From CAWCDJ01 sp963796485 (lineage in GTDB: Bacteria; Acidobacteriota; Terriglobia; Bryobacterales; Bryobacteraceae), in the NCBI GenBank assembly GCA_963796485.1, contig CAWCLV010000004.1:1426001-1490000 (forward strand): a stretch of 64,000 nucleotides of DNA. The letters run 5' to 3'. How positions within the stretch are numbered: the first letter of the stretch is position 1; each line of letters begins with the position of its first letter. The position numbers and the translations under genes were made by a program. The notes beneath the pieces are model-generated. The model was not told where the DNA came from, did not search any database, and worked only from the letters and a program-made list of their open reading frames with translations. Shown piece after piece: positions 50,727-61,346 of this stretch.

Positions 50727-52433
50727 TTAGCCGGAAGCCACCCTGCCCCGCACCGCCGCCGCCGCTTCCCCCACCGGCACATCCACACTCGCCTTCGTCT
50801 TCCGATCCACGAGTTCCACCATCCCGCCTCCCAGTTTTTTCCCGACCGTGATGCGGAACGGAACGCCGATCAGGTCGGCGTCCTTGAACTTTACGCCCGG
50901 CCGCTCGTCGCGGTCGTCGAGCAGCGCATCCAAACCGAGCGCGATGCATTCGCCGTAAATCTGCTCCGCCGTCTGCGCCTGCACCGGGTCGGACATGTTC
51001 GCCGGCGTCACCACCACTTCGAACGGCGCGATCGACACCGGTAAGATCATGCCGTCTTTATCGTGGTACAACTCGATGGCGGCCGCCAGGATGCGCTCGA
51101 TCCCGATCCCGTAAGATCCCATGATCGGAGTGATCTCCTTGCCGTCCGCGTTCAGCACGCGCAGTCCCATGGACTCCGAATATTTGTAGCCGAGCTTGAA
51201 GATGTGCCCGATCTCCACGGTCTTGCGCACATCCAACGTGCCGCCGCACTGCGTGCACCGGTCGCCGGCGGCAACCTGGCGGAGATCGTAAACCTCGGCT
51301 TCGAAATCCTCGCCCATCGTGACGTTCCGCAGGTGGTAATCGTCGCGGTTTGCTCCCGCGATCATATTGCGCCTGCCCAGCAGCGCGCGGTCCGCCAGAA
51401 TTTGCATGTTTCTCACGCCCACGGGGCCGAGCGAGCCAGCTTCGGCGCCGAACCACTCGCGGATTTCCGGTTGGAGGGCCGGGCGGAACTCCGGGTCGCC
51501 CGCGACAGCGGCAAATTTCGTTTCGCTGAGCTGATGGTCGCCGCGCAGCATCACCAGCACAGGCTTGCCGTCGGCCACCAGCACCAGACTTTTCATCTGC
51601 GACGTTTCCGGCAGCCCCGTGAACCGGGACACCTCCGCGATGGTCTTCCGCCCCGGCGTGTGGAATGGTTCCGGGCTGAAGTCGCCTTCGGGATCGGGCA
51701 GGCCCGGTTCGGTTGCGACGGCCGCGGCCTTTTCCAGGTTCGCCGAGTAGCCGCAGCCCTTGCAGATCGTCACCAGGTCCTCGCCCGCGTCGGACAGCAC
51801 CATGAATTCGTGCGACTGGCTGCCTCCCATCGCGCCCGAATGCGCCTCCACCACCGTGTACTCCAGCCCGCAGCGTTCGAAGATGCGGTTGTAGCAGTGG
51901 TAGTGGCGGTCGTAGGCGACGTCGAGTCCCGCCTGGTCCACGTCGAAACTGTAGGAGTCTTTCATGAGGAACTGCCGCACCCGCAGCAGCCCCGATTTCG
52001 GCCGCGGCTCGTCTCGGAACTTGGTCTGGATCTGGTACCAGATCTGGGGCAGTTGCTTGTAGCTTCGCAGTTCGCCGCGCGCGATCGCGGTCACCACTTC
52101 CTCGTGCGTCATGCCCAGGCAGAGGTCCCGCTGAAACCGGTCCCGCAGGCGGAACATGTTGTCGCCCATGATGTCCCACCGGCCGGACTCCTGCCAGAGT
52201 TCCGCGGGGTTGAGCGCCGGCAGCAGCATTTCCTGGGCGCCGATGCCATTCATCTCCTCGCGCACGATCCCCTGGATCTTCAGCAGCGACCGTTGCGCCA
52301 GGAACAGATAGCTGTAGATACCTGCCGAGAGCTGGCGGATGTAGCCGGCGCGCAGCAGCAGCTGGTGGCTCACGAACTCCGCTTCAGCCGGAGTTTCCCT
52401 TAGGGTGGGAATGAACAACTTGCTCCAGAGCAT
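50727..52433 (-). CDS. proS: prolyl-tRNA synthetase (bacterial type)
   Basis: A 568-residue class II synthetase of the bacterial type. It carries LSAGIYSYLFLAQRSLLKIQ near residue 38, motif 2 around FRDEPRPKSGLLRVRQFLMKDSYSF near 138 (in part RPKSGLLRVRQFLMKDSYS), the editing INS domain (about residues 225-385), motif 3 in GSYGIGIERILAAAIE near 437, and the anticodon domain at the end (DDRDERPGVKFKDADLIG). It charges tRNA-Pro. It is divergent from rpiB. Confidence 0.96.
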   Translation of the reverse strand: MLWSKLFIPTLRETPAEAEFVSHQLLLRAGYIRQLSAGIYSYLFLAQRSLLKIQGIVREEMNGIGAQEMLLPALNPAELWQESGRWDIMGDNMFRLRDRFQRDLCLGMTHEEVVTAIARGELRSYKQLPQIWYQIQTKFRDEPRPKSGLLRVRQFLMKDSYSFDVDQAGLDVAYDRHYHCYNRIFERCGLEYTVVEAHSGAMGGSQSHEFMVLSDAGEDLVTICKGCGYSANLEKAAAVATEPGLPDPEGDFSPEPFHTPGRKTIAEVSRFTGLPETSQMKSLVLVADGKPVLVMLRGDHQLSETKFAAVAGDPEFRPALQPEIREWFGAEAGSLGPVGVRNMQILADRALLGRRNMIAGANRDDYHLRNVTMGEDFEAEVYDLRQVAAGDRCTQCGGTLDVRKTVEIGHIFKLGYKYSESMGLRVLNADGKEITPIMGSYGIGIERILAAAIELYHDKDGMILPVSIAPFEVVVTPANMSDPVQAQTAEQIYGECIALGLDALLDDRDERPGVKFKDADLIGVPFRITVGKKLGGGMVELVDRKTKASVDVPVGEAAAAVRGRVASG

Positions 52434-52454
52434 AGGGTTGGAAGGAAGTCATCA

Positions 52455-52472
52455 ATTTTAGCATGTTAAAAT
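52455..52472. promoter_or_regulatory. AT-rich palindrome in the proS/rpiB divergent gap
   Basis: ATTTTAgcatgtTAAAAT offers a TAAAAT (5/6 of the -10 box) on each strand, so it could hold back-to-back promoters or an operator. No matching -35 boxes are evident at the right spacing. Confidence 0.35.
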
Positions 52473-52487
52473 CAGGGTCTCCCGCTT

Positions 52488-52946
52488 ATGAAGATCGCCA
52501 TCGCCGCGGACCATGCCGGATTCACTCTCAAAGAGAAGATCAGGAAGCGTCTTGCAGCCGAAGGCCACGAGTTGGTCGATTTCGGTCCGGGCTCGGCGGA
52601 GTCCTGCGACTACCCGGATTTTGCCCTGCCGGTCGCCCGGGAAGTCGCCGGGCATCACGCCGACCGCGGCATCCTGGTCTGCTCTACCGGGATCGGAATG
52701 GCCATCGCCGCCAACAAAGTGGCCGGAATCCGCGCCGCTCCGGGGCAATCGGAGGACGAGGTGCGGCTCACGCGCGAGCATAACGACGCCAACGTGCTCA
52801 CCCTCGGCGCCCGGTATGTCGACGAACAGCAGGCAGCCGGCCTGGTGGAGATATTTCTGAAGACCGAGTTTCAGGGAGGCCGCCACGCGCGGCGGATCGC
52901 CAAAATCGCTCAGATAGAGCAGCACCCTACCGGAGGAACGGAATGA
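52488..52946 (+). CDS. rpiB: ribose-5-phosphate isomerase B
   Basis: A 152-residue enzyme of the RpiB/LacAB family. It has the IAIAADHAGFTLKEKI start, the YPDFALPVA segment, the active-site Cys in ILVCSTGIGMAIAANKV near residue 65 and REHNDANVLTLGAR near 96. It interconverts ribose-5-phosphate and ribulose-5-phosphate. Its stop overlaps the glyA start as ATGA. Confidence 0.95.
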   Translation: MKIAIAADHAGFTLKEKIRKRLAAEGHELVDFGPGSAESCDYPDFALPVAREVAGHHADRGILVCSTGIGMAIAANKVAGIRAAPGQSEDEVRLTREHNDANVLTLGARYVDEQQAAGLVEIFLKTEFQGGRHARRIAKIAQIEQHPTGGTE

Positions 52947-54223
52947 AACCACCCGAAAAAATGTCGCGGCCGCTGGCCGAAATCGATCCCGAGATTTATG
53001 AGGCGATCCAGAACGAGACGGAGCGGCAGCACGCCCAGATCGAGTTGATCGCCAGCGAGAATTTCACATCCGAGGCGGTGCTCGAAGCCACCGGGAGCGT
53101 TTTCACCAACAAGTACGCCGAAGGCTACCCGGGGCGCCGCTATTACGGCGGCTGCGAATTCACCGACGTCGTCGAAAACCTGGCGCGCGAACGGGCGAAG
53201 AAACTCTTCGGGGCCGAATACGTCAACGTGCAGCCGCATTCCGGTTCGCAGGCCAACCAGGCCGCCTATGCCGCGGTGCTCACCCCGGGCGACACCATCA
53301 TGGGCCTCAATCTGGCGCACGGAGGCCACCTCACCCACGGCCACCAGCTCAACTTCTCCGGGAAAACTTACAAGGTGATCCCATACAGCGTGCGCAAGGA
53401 GGACGAGCGCATCGACTACGACGAAGTCGAGCGCCTGGCCCGCGAGCACAAGCCCAAAATGATCATTACCGGCGCCAGCGCCTATCCGCGAATCCTTGAT
53501 TTTGCGCGCTTCCGGCAGATCGCCGATGCCGTGGGCGCCGTCTTTCTAGTGGACATGGCGCATATTTCGGGGCTCGTCGCGGCCGGACTGCATCCGAACC
53601 CCTGCCAGTACGCCGATATCGTCACATCCACCACTCACAAGACCCTGCGCGGCCCTCGCGCCGGGATCATTCTTGCGAAGGAAAAGTACGCCAAGGATAT
53701 CGATAGGACCGTCTTCCCGGGCATTCAGGGCGGCCCCCTGGTGCACGTCATCGCGGCTAAGGCCGTCTGCTTTCTGGAGGCGCTGCAGCCGGAGTTCGCG
53801 GATTACCAGCGGCGGGTAGTCGCCAACGCGCAGGCGCTGGCCGCCAGCCTGATGGCCGAGGGTTTCCGCGTGGTTTCGGGCGGCACCGATACGCACCTGC
53901 TGTTGCTGGATGTCTTCTCCAAGGGCATTCGCGGTAAGGAGGCGGAGCAGGCGCTCGACCGGGCGCGCATCACGGTCAACAAGAACGCGATCCCGTTCGA
54001 CACCAACCCGCCGCTGAATCCGAGCGGCATTCGCCTGGGGTCGCCCGCCGTGACCACCCGCGGCTTCGGCGAAGGCGAAATGCGCGAAGTGGGCCGCCTG
54101 ATCGCGGAAGTGCTGCACAATATCTCGAACGAAGAGGTGATCGGCGCGGTGCGGCAGAAGGTCGGGGCTCTCGTCGGCCGGTTCCCGCTGTACCGCTGGA
54201 AGCTCGATCCCGTTCGAGCTTAG
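52943..54223 (+). CDS. glyA: serine hydroxymethyltransferase
   Basis: A 426-residue PLP enzyme. It has ELIASENFTSEAVLEATGS near residue 33, EGYPGRRYYGGCEFTD near 55, the PLP-binding Lys in DIVTSTTHKTLRGPRAG near 233 and NKNAIPFDTNPPLNPSGIRLG near 350 (quoted in part: IPFDTNPPLNPSGIRLG). It converts serine and tetrahydrofolate to glycine and methylene-THF. Overlap with rpiB is usual in many bacteria. A glycosyltransferase gene follows 1 nt after the stop. Confidence 0.96.
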   Translation: MKPPEKMSRPLAEIDPEIYEAIQNETERQHAQIELIASENFTSEAVLEATGSVFTNKYAEGYPGRRYYGGCEFTDVVENLARERAKKLFGAEYVNVQPHSGSQANQAAYAAVLTPGDTIMGLNLAHGGHLTHGHQLNFSGKTYKVIPYSVRKEDERIDYDEVERLAREHKPKMIITGASAYPRILDFARFRQIADAVGAVFLVDMAHISGLVAAGLHPNPCQYADIVTSTTHKTLRGPRAGIILAKEKYAKDIDRTVFPGIQGGPLVHVIAAKAVCFLEALQPEFADYQRRVVANAQALAASLMAEGFRVVSGGTDTHLLLLDVFSKGIRGKEAEQALDRARITVNKNAIPFDTNPPLNPSGIRLGSPAVTTRGFGEGEMREVGRLIAEVLHNISNEEVIGAVRQKVGALVGRFPLYRWKLDPVRA

Positions 54224-54224
54224 G

Positions 54225-55364
<1,140 letters not shown>

Positions 55365-55434
55365 CGCCTTTCCCATTCAGCGCGCCTGTGTTTTAAAGTA
55401 GAGAGACGTTCATCAATCAGCAGGGGGACCGGTT

Positions 55435-56211
55435 TTGATTCGGGTCATCGCAGCCACTCTTTTTCTGGGCTGTTGCGCCATTCTGTGCGCGCAGGGCAAC
55501 TACGAAGTGCAGGTCTACGGGTCGGATCTGGTGCAGCCGCACGTGACCATGGTGGAACTGCACAGCAACTTCACGGCAAGCGGCACAAAGGAAACGATCG
55601 ACGGCGTGCTGCCCACCAACCATGCCGAGCATGAAACGCTGGAGATCACCCACGGGTTCAACAAGTGGTTCGAAACCGGCTTCTACCAGTTCACCAGTAT
55701 CCAGCCGGACGGCAGTTGGATGTGGGTGGGCACCCATATCCGGCCGCGCTTCTCGGTCCCCGAAGAATACCATTTGCCGGTGGGGCTGAGCTTCTCGACC
55801 GAGATCGGCTATCAGCGCCCAAATTTCTCGCTGGACACCTGGACCATCGAGCTTCGCCCGATCATCGACAGGAAGATCAAGAAAGTGTACCTGGCCTTCA
55901 ATCCGACGCTCGACCGGTCTTTCCATGGACCCGAGCAGCCGCGCGGTTTCGAGTTCTCGCCCAATTTCAAATTCAGCTACGACGTTACCAGGCGAGTCGC
56001 CGCCGGGATGGAATACTACGGATCCTACGGACCGGTCACCAGTTGGGACCCGCTACGCGAGCAGCAGCAGCAGTTCATTCCCGCGATCGATCTGGACCTC
56101 GGGGCCAAGTGGGAGTTCAATTTCGGCGTCGGCGTCGGCGTCACCCAGGCCACCGACCACCTGCTCATCAAGGCCATCCTGGGCTACCGCTTCAATTTCA
56201 AGGACAGATAG
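55435..56211 (+). CDS. predicted outer membrane beta-barrel protein
   Basis: A 258-residue protein starting with TTG at 55435, with AGGGGGA about 8 nt upstream. A signal peptide (residues 1-20, ...CCAILCAQG) is followed by alternating amphipathic strands rich in Tyr/Phe/Trp (FETGFYQFTSI, GLSFSTEIGYQRPNF, FNPTLDRSF, FSPNFKFSYDVTRRVAAGMEYYGS, KWEFNFGVGVGVTQATDHL) and a final strand ending GYRFNFKDR. No family is recognised with certainty. It lies 70 nt after the glycosyltransferase gene. Confidence 0.65.
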   Translation: MIRVIAATLFLGCCAILCAQGNYEVQVYGSDLVQPHVTMVELHSNFTASGTKETIDGVLPTNHAEHETLEITHGFNKWFETGFYQFTSIQPDGSWMWVGTHIRPRFSVPEEYHLPVGLSFSTEIGYQRPNFSLDTWTIELRPIIDRKIKKVYLAFNPTLDRSFHGPEQPRGFEFSPNFKFSYDVTRRVAAGMEYYGSYGPVTSWDPLREQQQQFIPAIDLDLGAKWEFNFGVGVGVTQATDHLLIKAILGYRFNFKDR

Positions 56212-56240
56212 CCCGGCGGGTAGCGCCCGGTCCACCTCCG

Positions 56241-56570
56241 TTAACGGGTGCCCGGCTCCGTGACCTCGATCGGCGTGCCGTCGAGTTGAAGGGCCTCCAC
56301 GCGTGCCTGCTTGCCGCTGATCTTTACCTTCACGAAGTTTTCGATGCTCGCCACTTTTTTTGTGATGCCCTCCGGCGGTTTGGAAACGTCATAGAGGGGC
56401 GCGCCCCCGCCGCCGGTGATGGCCGGCGGATGGTCTTCTGCCTCACGTTGACCACGTAAGGCCCTCCCACGATCTTCTCTCCGGCGCGAACGACCGAAAC
56501 GAGGCAAAAGAGGACGGAAATACAACCAATTCGCTACGTATGCGCCGCGGCATTGTTCTTGATTATCCAC
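56241..56570 (-). pseudogene. metallophosphoesterase / purple acid phosphatase-like remnant with internal deletion
   Basis: Read on the minus strand, one frame gives a signal-like stretch (RIGCISVLFCLVSVVRAGE) running into EKIVGGPYVVNV, the usual beginning of the Fn3-like domain of purple acid phosphatases. About ten codons later another frame gives PPAITGGGGAPLYDVSKPP and IENFVKVKISGKQARVEALQLDGTPIEV, the usual end of a metallophosphoesterase. The ~300-residue middle with the metal site is gone, the two halves are out of frame, and the signal frame has a TAG immediately upstream. The family is inferred from these end pieces. Confidence 0.55.
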
Positions 56571-56742
56571 TGCGCCCGGTTACAGCGCGATGACGTCCTG
56601 CCGTTCGCTTCCGGCCCCAGGGACATTCATGCTGCGCTCGCCGGAATTAGCTGAACTGTTACCGCATGTTCACGAGATACAGATATGCAGGCTGTAAACT
56701 AAGCCAATAAATACCTCCCCACTCGTGTTCTCAGGAGCGAAT

Positions 56743-59733
56743 ATGCGCGTACTCTTTCGGTGTCTCTCCGCTCTATCGATCATTCTGCCCCTCGCGGCGC
56801 AGGTCGATCATGCCTCGCTGAATGGCACAGTTATGGATCAGTCCGGCGCCGCCGTGGAAGGCGCAAAGGTGGAAGTGGTCTCGGCCGCCATGGGATTCCA
56901 CCGGCAGGCGTTAACCGGCGCCGAGGGAACCTATTCCATTCCAGGCATTCCGGTCGGCGTTTACGGAATCACTATCTCGAAGAACGGCTTCAAGGCAGTG
57001 GATTTCCAGGGCGTTGAGTTCTTTGTAGGGCAGCCGCGCACGATCGACGCCCGCCTGCCGGTCGGAGCCGTCAGCGAATCCGTCGAAGTTACTGCCACGA
57101 TAGAAACCCTGAATCGAACCTCGGCGGAGGTTGGCGGCTTGATCGAGTCGCAGCAGATTAAGGAAATCCCGGTCAGCGGGCGGAACTGGGCCAGCCTGAT
57201 GATGCTGGCTCCCGGCGCAATCAATTACGGCGACGGCGCACAGCGCAGTATCCGCTTCAGCGGCCACTCCCTGGACGACAGCAACTTCGCGTTCGACGGC
57301 GTGGATACCAGCGGCGTCCAGGAGCAGACGCAGAAAGCAGATACGCGGCTGAATATCGCGCTGGACGCCATCGCCGAGTTTCGGGTGAGCACGGCCAACT
57401 ACACGGCTGAGAGCGGCGCCGCGGGCGGGGCGCAGATCAACGTGGTTTCGAAATCCGGAACGAATGAGTTCCACGGCAGCACGTTTTACGCGGTTCGCAA
57501 CGACGCGCTGGACGCGCGCGGGCCGTTCGACGGCTCCACCATCCCTCCATTCACCCTGCACCAGTTCGGCGCCAGCGTGGGCGGCCCGATCATCAGGAAC
57601 AAGGCGTTCTTTTACGCGAACTATGAAGGGCTGCGGCAGGATCTCGGCGTGACGTTCATCAATTTCGTTCCCAACCAGGCGTTCCGCAGCATGGCGCTCG
57701 CGAAATCGCCGGCGCTCAAGCCGATCCTGGATGCGTACCCGACGAACGGGACGCCCGATCTGTCGGCGGCGCCCTGCGTGGTGAACGGGGTGACATTTAA
57801 TTGCACCGACCAGGTGACCAATGTAGCCACCGACACCGTGCGGGAGGATGCCGGCATGTTCCGGTTCGATTACCGGTTCTCCGACAGCACCATGGCCTAC
57901 TTCCGGTACAACGTGGATAACGCCTATATCGACAGCCCCACCGACGCTTTGGGCGACCACAACGTGGTTCCCCACGTGCCGACGAACGTCGTCATCCAGT
58001 TGCAGCATATTTTTTCGCCTACCACGGTCAACGAAACCAAGTTTGGGTTGAACCGCGCCAACTATCACAATTGGGGATATGGAACGGCGCCGGTCGCGGT
58101 GAGCGCCGGTCCGTTTGACGGAGTGAGCGACACGTCCTTGGACACCGAGGTCGGCACCACTTTTTCATATATCGACAACCTCACGCTGAACCGCGGGCGG
58201 CATACCCTGAAATTCGGAGTTGATGTCCGCCGGATCCGTCTGAACAACTCGGGCAATACCCTCACCACCTCAAGCGTTGCATACGCCGATGCGCAGGACT
58301 TCGTCAACAACGTGGCGACTTCGGCGACCTATCTTCAAGGGGAAGGCGTGGTCGGAAACCGCCGCACGTTCTTCCAGGGATACGCACAGGATGAATTCAA
58401 GATCAGGCCGAACCTTACGCTGAACCTCGGGCTGCGCTACGAATACTATTCCGTGGCACATGAGATCCTGAACCGTTCCGCGGTGGTTGACATCGCCGGC
58501 TGTGGCGGCTTCTGCCCCAAGGGTACGCCCTACTACGATCCGAACACGAAAGACTTCGGGCCTCGCATCGGTCTGGCATGGGCGCCGGATTCCAAGACGA
58601 CCGTGCGGACCGGGTTCGGCATCTATTACGGCGGGAACCAGAACGATGACTTCAGCGATGCGGCAGAGAGCGCTGTCCCCCGGTATTCACTCAGCCAGAG
58701 CGATTTTCCGGCGCTTTCTTATCCTCTCGCGGCTTTCCTCGATCCGGCCAACCAGCTATTCAGTCCGAAGGCCATCTACCGGCACCGCAAAGATCTTTCC
58801 TACAACAATTGGGATTTCATGGTTCAGCGCGAAATTGCCAAAGATTTCGTCGCCCAGGTTGGCTACACGGGCAGTCAGGGCCATCACCTGTTCGACAAGT
58901 ACACCGTCAACCTGATCGACCCGGTCACGGGCAAGCGGCCGCTGGCGGGCTTCGGGTCCTTTGGCATGAAGGCGAATGATGGAAACAACAACTTCAACGC
59001 ACTGCAGGCCTCATTACAGCGACGGTTCGTGCGTGGGTTGCTCCTGCAGGCGAACTACATGTGGTCGCATGGCATTGCGGATGCCTCCATCGGCTCGGGC
59101 GAGAGCGTCACGTTCCAGGACATGGCCTGCCGCGCGTGCGACCGCAGCAGCACCAACATCGACGTCCGCCATACGTTCGTGATGAACGGCATTTACCAGC
59201 TGCCGTTTGGCCACGGCAAGCCCTTCCTGAACGGCTCCGGCCTCCTCTCTCAATTGGTCAGTGGATGGGAATTGGCGGGAATCGCGACCGCCCGGACCGG
59301 GCTGCCGGTCAATCTCACGGTTTCCCGCAAGACGGCGGCATTGCCGGACGGAAACACTTCCTCCCAGCGGCCGGACCTCGTTCCGGGAGTGCCGATCTAT
59401 GCCGCTAATCAGACGATCAACCAGTGGTTCAATCCCGCCGCATTCGCCGTTCCGGCTAACGGAACCTGGGGCAACCTGGGCCGGTACATCGCCAATGGCC
59501 CGGGCAATTACGAGATCGACAGCTCGCTGCAGAAACGCTTCCGCGTGACTGAACGCCTGGGCATCAACTTCCGGGCCGCGGGTTACAATCTGCTCAACCA
59601 TCCGCAGTACGCCAACCCGTCCGGCAACGCGTCATCATCCAGTTTCGGCCGGATTACCAGCACGCTGAACACCGGAGCGGTCGGCAGCGGCGCTCCACGC
59701 CGAATCGAATTCATGATCCGAGCCGAGTTCTAG
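56743..59733 (+). CDS. TonB-dependent receptor, Oar-like, with carboxypeptidase-regulatory domain
   Basis: A 996-residue outer membrane protein. The ATG at 56743 follows AGGAGCGAAT; a GTG 18 nt earlier is less likely. Residues 1-20 are the signal. Residues 24-110 form the CarboxypepD_reg-like domain (SLNGTVMDQSGAAVEGAK, GAEGTYSIPGIPVGVYGI), then a plug (ETLNRTSAEVGGLIESQQI, NFAFDGVDTSGVQEQTQK) and the barrel with FFQGYAQDEFKIRPNLTLNLGLRYE near 550 (quoted in part: YAQDEFKIRPNLTLNLGLRY). The last residue is Phe. It is convergent with a sulfatase 53 nt away; a joint role in sulfated glycan uptake is an inference. Confidence 0.92.
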   Translation: MRVLFRCLSALSIILPLAAQVDHASLNGTVMDQSGAAVEGAKVEVVSAAMGFHRQALTGAEGTYSIPGIPVGVYGITISKNGFKAVDFQGVEFFVGQPRTIDARLPVGAVSESVEVTATIETLNRTSAEVGGLIESQQIKEIPVSGRNWASLMMLAPGAINYGDGAQRSIRFSGHSLDDSNFAFDGVDTSGVQEQTQKADTRLNIALDAIAEFRVSTANYTAESGAAGGAQINVVSKSGTNEFHGSTFYAVRNDALDARGPFDGSTIPPFTLHQFGASVGGPIIRNKAFFYANYEGLRQDLGVTFINFVPNQAFRSMALAKSPALKPILDAYPTNGTPDLSAAPCVVNGVTFNCTDQVTNVATDTVREDAGMFRFDYRFSDSTMAYFRYNVDNAYIDSPTDALGDHNVVPHVPTNVVIQLQHIFSPTTVNETKFGLNRANYHNWGYGTAPVAVSAGPFDGVSDTSLDTEVGTTFSYIDNLTLNRGRHTLKFGVDVRRIRLNNSGNTLTTSSVAYADAQDFVNNVATSATYLQGEGVVGNRRTFFQGYAQDEFKIRPNLTLNLGLRYEYYSVAHEILNRSAVVDIAGCGGFCPKGTPYYDPNTKDFGPRIGLAWAPDSKTTVRTGFGIYYGGNQNDDFSDAAESAVPRYSLSQSDFPALSYPLAAFLDPANQLFSPKAIYRHRKDLSYNNWDFMVQREIAKDFVAQVGYTGSQGHHLFDKYTVNLIDPVTGKRPLAGFGSFGMKANDGNNNFNALQASLQRRFVRGLLLQANYMWSHGIADASIGSGESVTFQDMACRACDRSSTNIDVRHTFVMNGIYQLPFGHGKPFLNGSGLLSQLVSGWELAGIATARTGLPVNLTVSRKTAALPDGNTSSQRPDLVPGVPIYAANQTINQWFNPAAFAVPANGTWGNLGRYIANGPGNYEIDSSLQKRFRVTERLGINFRAAGYNLLNHPQYANPSGNASSSSFGRITSTLNTGAVGSGAPRRIEFMIRAEF

Positions 59734-59786
59734 GCGCCCGGTGCTCCCCGGCGATTGAACGCGTACCGCCGGTTCGCCGAGGGCTC

Positions 59787-61235
59787 CTAATCCTCCGGCA
59801 CGGCGAACCGGTCGCCGGTGTCCGCCACCCACTGGCGCAATCTGGCGATCGCCTTCAGCCGCTCGGCGCGGTAGCGGTTGTTCTGCGCCTGGTTGGCCTC
59901 TTCGTACGGATCGTCTTCCAGGTTGAACAGCAGCCACGACCGGTTTTCGAAGCACACGTACTTCCAGCCGTCCCGTGTCACGATCCCGCGGTACGGCGTG
60001 TTGATGCTGTCCGGATGCCCTGTCGGGATCACGTTCTGGAGGTACACCGAATCGGGCGTCGGCAGGCCGCCTCCGCGCGCGATGCGGTATCCCGACAGGT
60101 CGGTCCCCTCCATCCATTCCGGTTTGGCGATGCCGCATAGCCCGAGCGTCGTCGGCGCGATATCGGCCGCATTCGAAAGCACCGGAAACCGGCCGTTCCG
60201 CCCCTGGTAGCGGCTCTCGCCGCCCGTGAACAGAAACGGGGTCCGGATGGATTCGTTATACGGATTGGTCTTGCGAAACATCCCGTGCGAGCCGTGAGTA
60301 TCGCCGTGGTCGGCGAAGAACAGCACGTGGGTGTTGTCCGAAAGCCCGGTCCGCTTCAGCGTTTCCAGCACGCGTCCGAAGTTCCAGTCCAGGTTTTCGA
60401 TCATCGCGTAATACCCGGCCAGTTCGCGGCGCGCCTGCTCGCGGACACGCCTGGAGTGCGCCACGTTGACACGCAGTTGCAGGCGCTCCGGGTTGTACTT
60501 CTCCATGAACTCCGCCGGGGCCACGTAAGGGTCGTGCGGCGGCTGCACGCTCAATGCGGCGAAAAACGGTTTGCCCGCTCCGTTCTGCTGCTGGTCCGCA
60601 ATGTCCTTGATGTGTTGCAGCAGCAGGTTCGTCAGTTGATCGGTCTCGAAGCCGTCGAGGCGATAGTGGAACGCATCCTTGCCGCTGCCCCCGTGCACCC
60701 AGGTATCCCACTGGCTGTTGTTGTTCTCGTACCCCACCCACTTCTGGAAGCCGCCGCGCCGGTCGGAGTCGGTAATAAAGAAGGCAGCGCGTCCCTGCGA
60801 CTCGTGGAAGCCGCCCAGGTGCCATTTGCCGAAGTACGCCGTGTGGTAGCCGTTCTCGTTGAACACGTCGGCGACCGTCTTCTGCCCCGCGGGAAGCGGA
60901 TACTCGTGGCCGGGGACGCAGTGGTGCGGATACCGGCTGGTGAGCAGCGTTCCCCGGAACGGGCAGCACAGGGGGAAGCCGGAAGCGTGGTTGGTGAAGT
61001 TTACCCCGTTCACTTCGGCCCGCTCCAGCCACGGCGCACGCCCGTTCGGGTCGCCGTTGAACGGCAGGGCCTGCGCACGGAACTGGTCTCCGAAGACCCA
61101 GATCACGTTGGGGCGCTTGCCGGACGCCGCAGAAGCAGCAAGATGCCCGGCCGGCGCATAGGCGCTCTGTTGGGTCTGGGCCGGCAGCGCGCCGGTGGCA
61201 AGCGACGCGGTCTGCAGGAACTGTCGTCTGTCCAT
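59787..61235 (-). CDS. formylglycine-dependent sulfatase, exported
   Basis: A 482-residue type I sulfatase. The start at 61235 gives a Tat-type signal (MDRRQFLQTASLATGALPAQ); the frame continues 21 codons upstream without support. It has NVIWVFGDQFRAQ near residue 43, the C-x-P-x-R motif in FPLCCPFRGTLLTSRYPHH near residue 88, GKWHLGGFHESQG near 138, SVQPPHDPYV and ADHGDTHGSHGMFRKTNPYNE near 310. In the motif the modified Cys is followed by a second Cys. It is convergent with the TonB receptor gene. Confidence 0.9.
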   Translation of the reverse strand: MDRRQFLQTASLATGALPAQTQQSAYAPAGHLAASAASGKRPNVIWVFGDQFRAQALPFNGDPNGRAPWLERAEVNGVNFTNHASGFPLCCPFRGTLLTSRYPHHCVPGHEYPLPAGQKTVADVFNENGYHTAYFGKWHLGGFHESQGRAAFFITDSDRRGGFQKWVGYENNNSQWDTWVHGGSGKDAFHYRLDGFETDQLTNLLLQHIKDIADQQQNGAGKPFFAALSVQPPHDPYVAPAEFMEKYNPERLQLRVNVAHSRRVREQARRELAGYYAMIENLDWNFGRVLETLKRTGLSDNTHVLFFADHGDTHGSHGMFRKTNPYNESIRTPFLFTGGESRYQGRNGRFPVLSNAADIAPTTLGLCGIAKPEWMEGTDLSGYRIARGGGLPTPDSVYLQNVIPTGHPDSINTPYRGIVTRDGWKYVCFENRSWLLFNLEDDPYEEANQAQNNRYRAERLKAIARLRQWVADTGDRFAVPED

Positions 61236-61346
61236 GAATCCTCGATTGTATTGCAGCGCGTCAGGGGTCGGGGCTCCGGTCCCCGCGAGTGACGTCATGT
61301 AACGGCCGTCAACTCACCTTTCGCCGTATACTGGAATTGCAGACAA

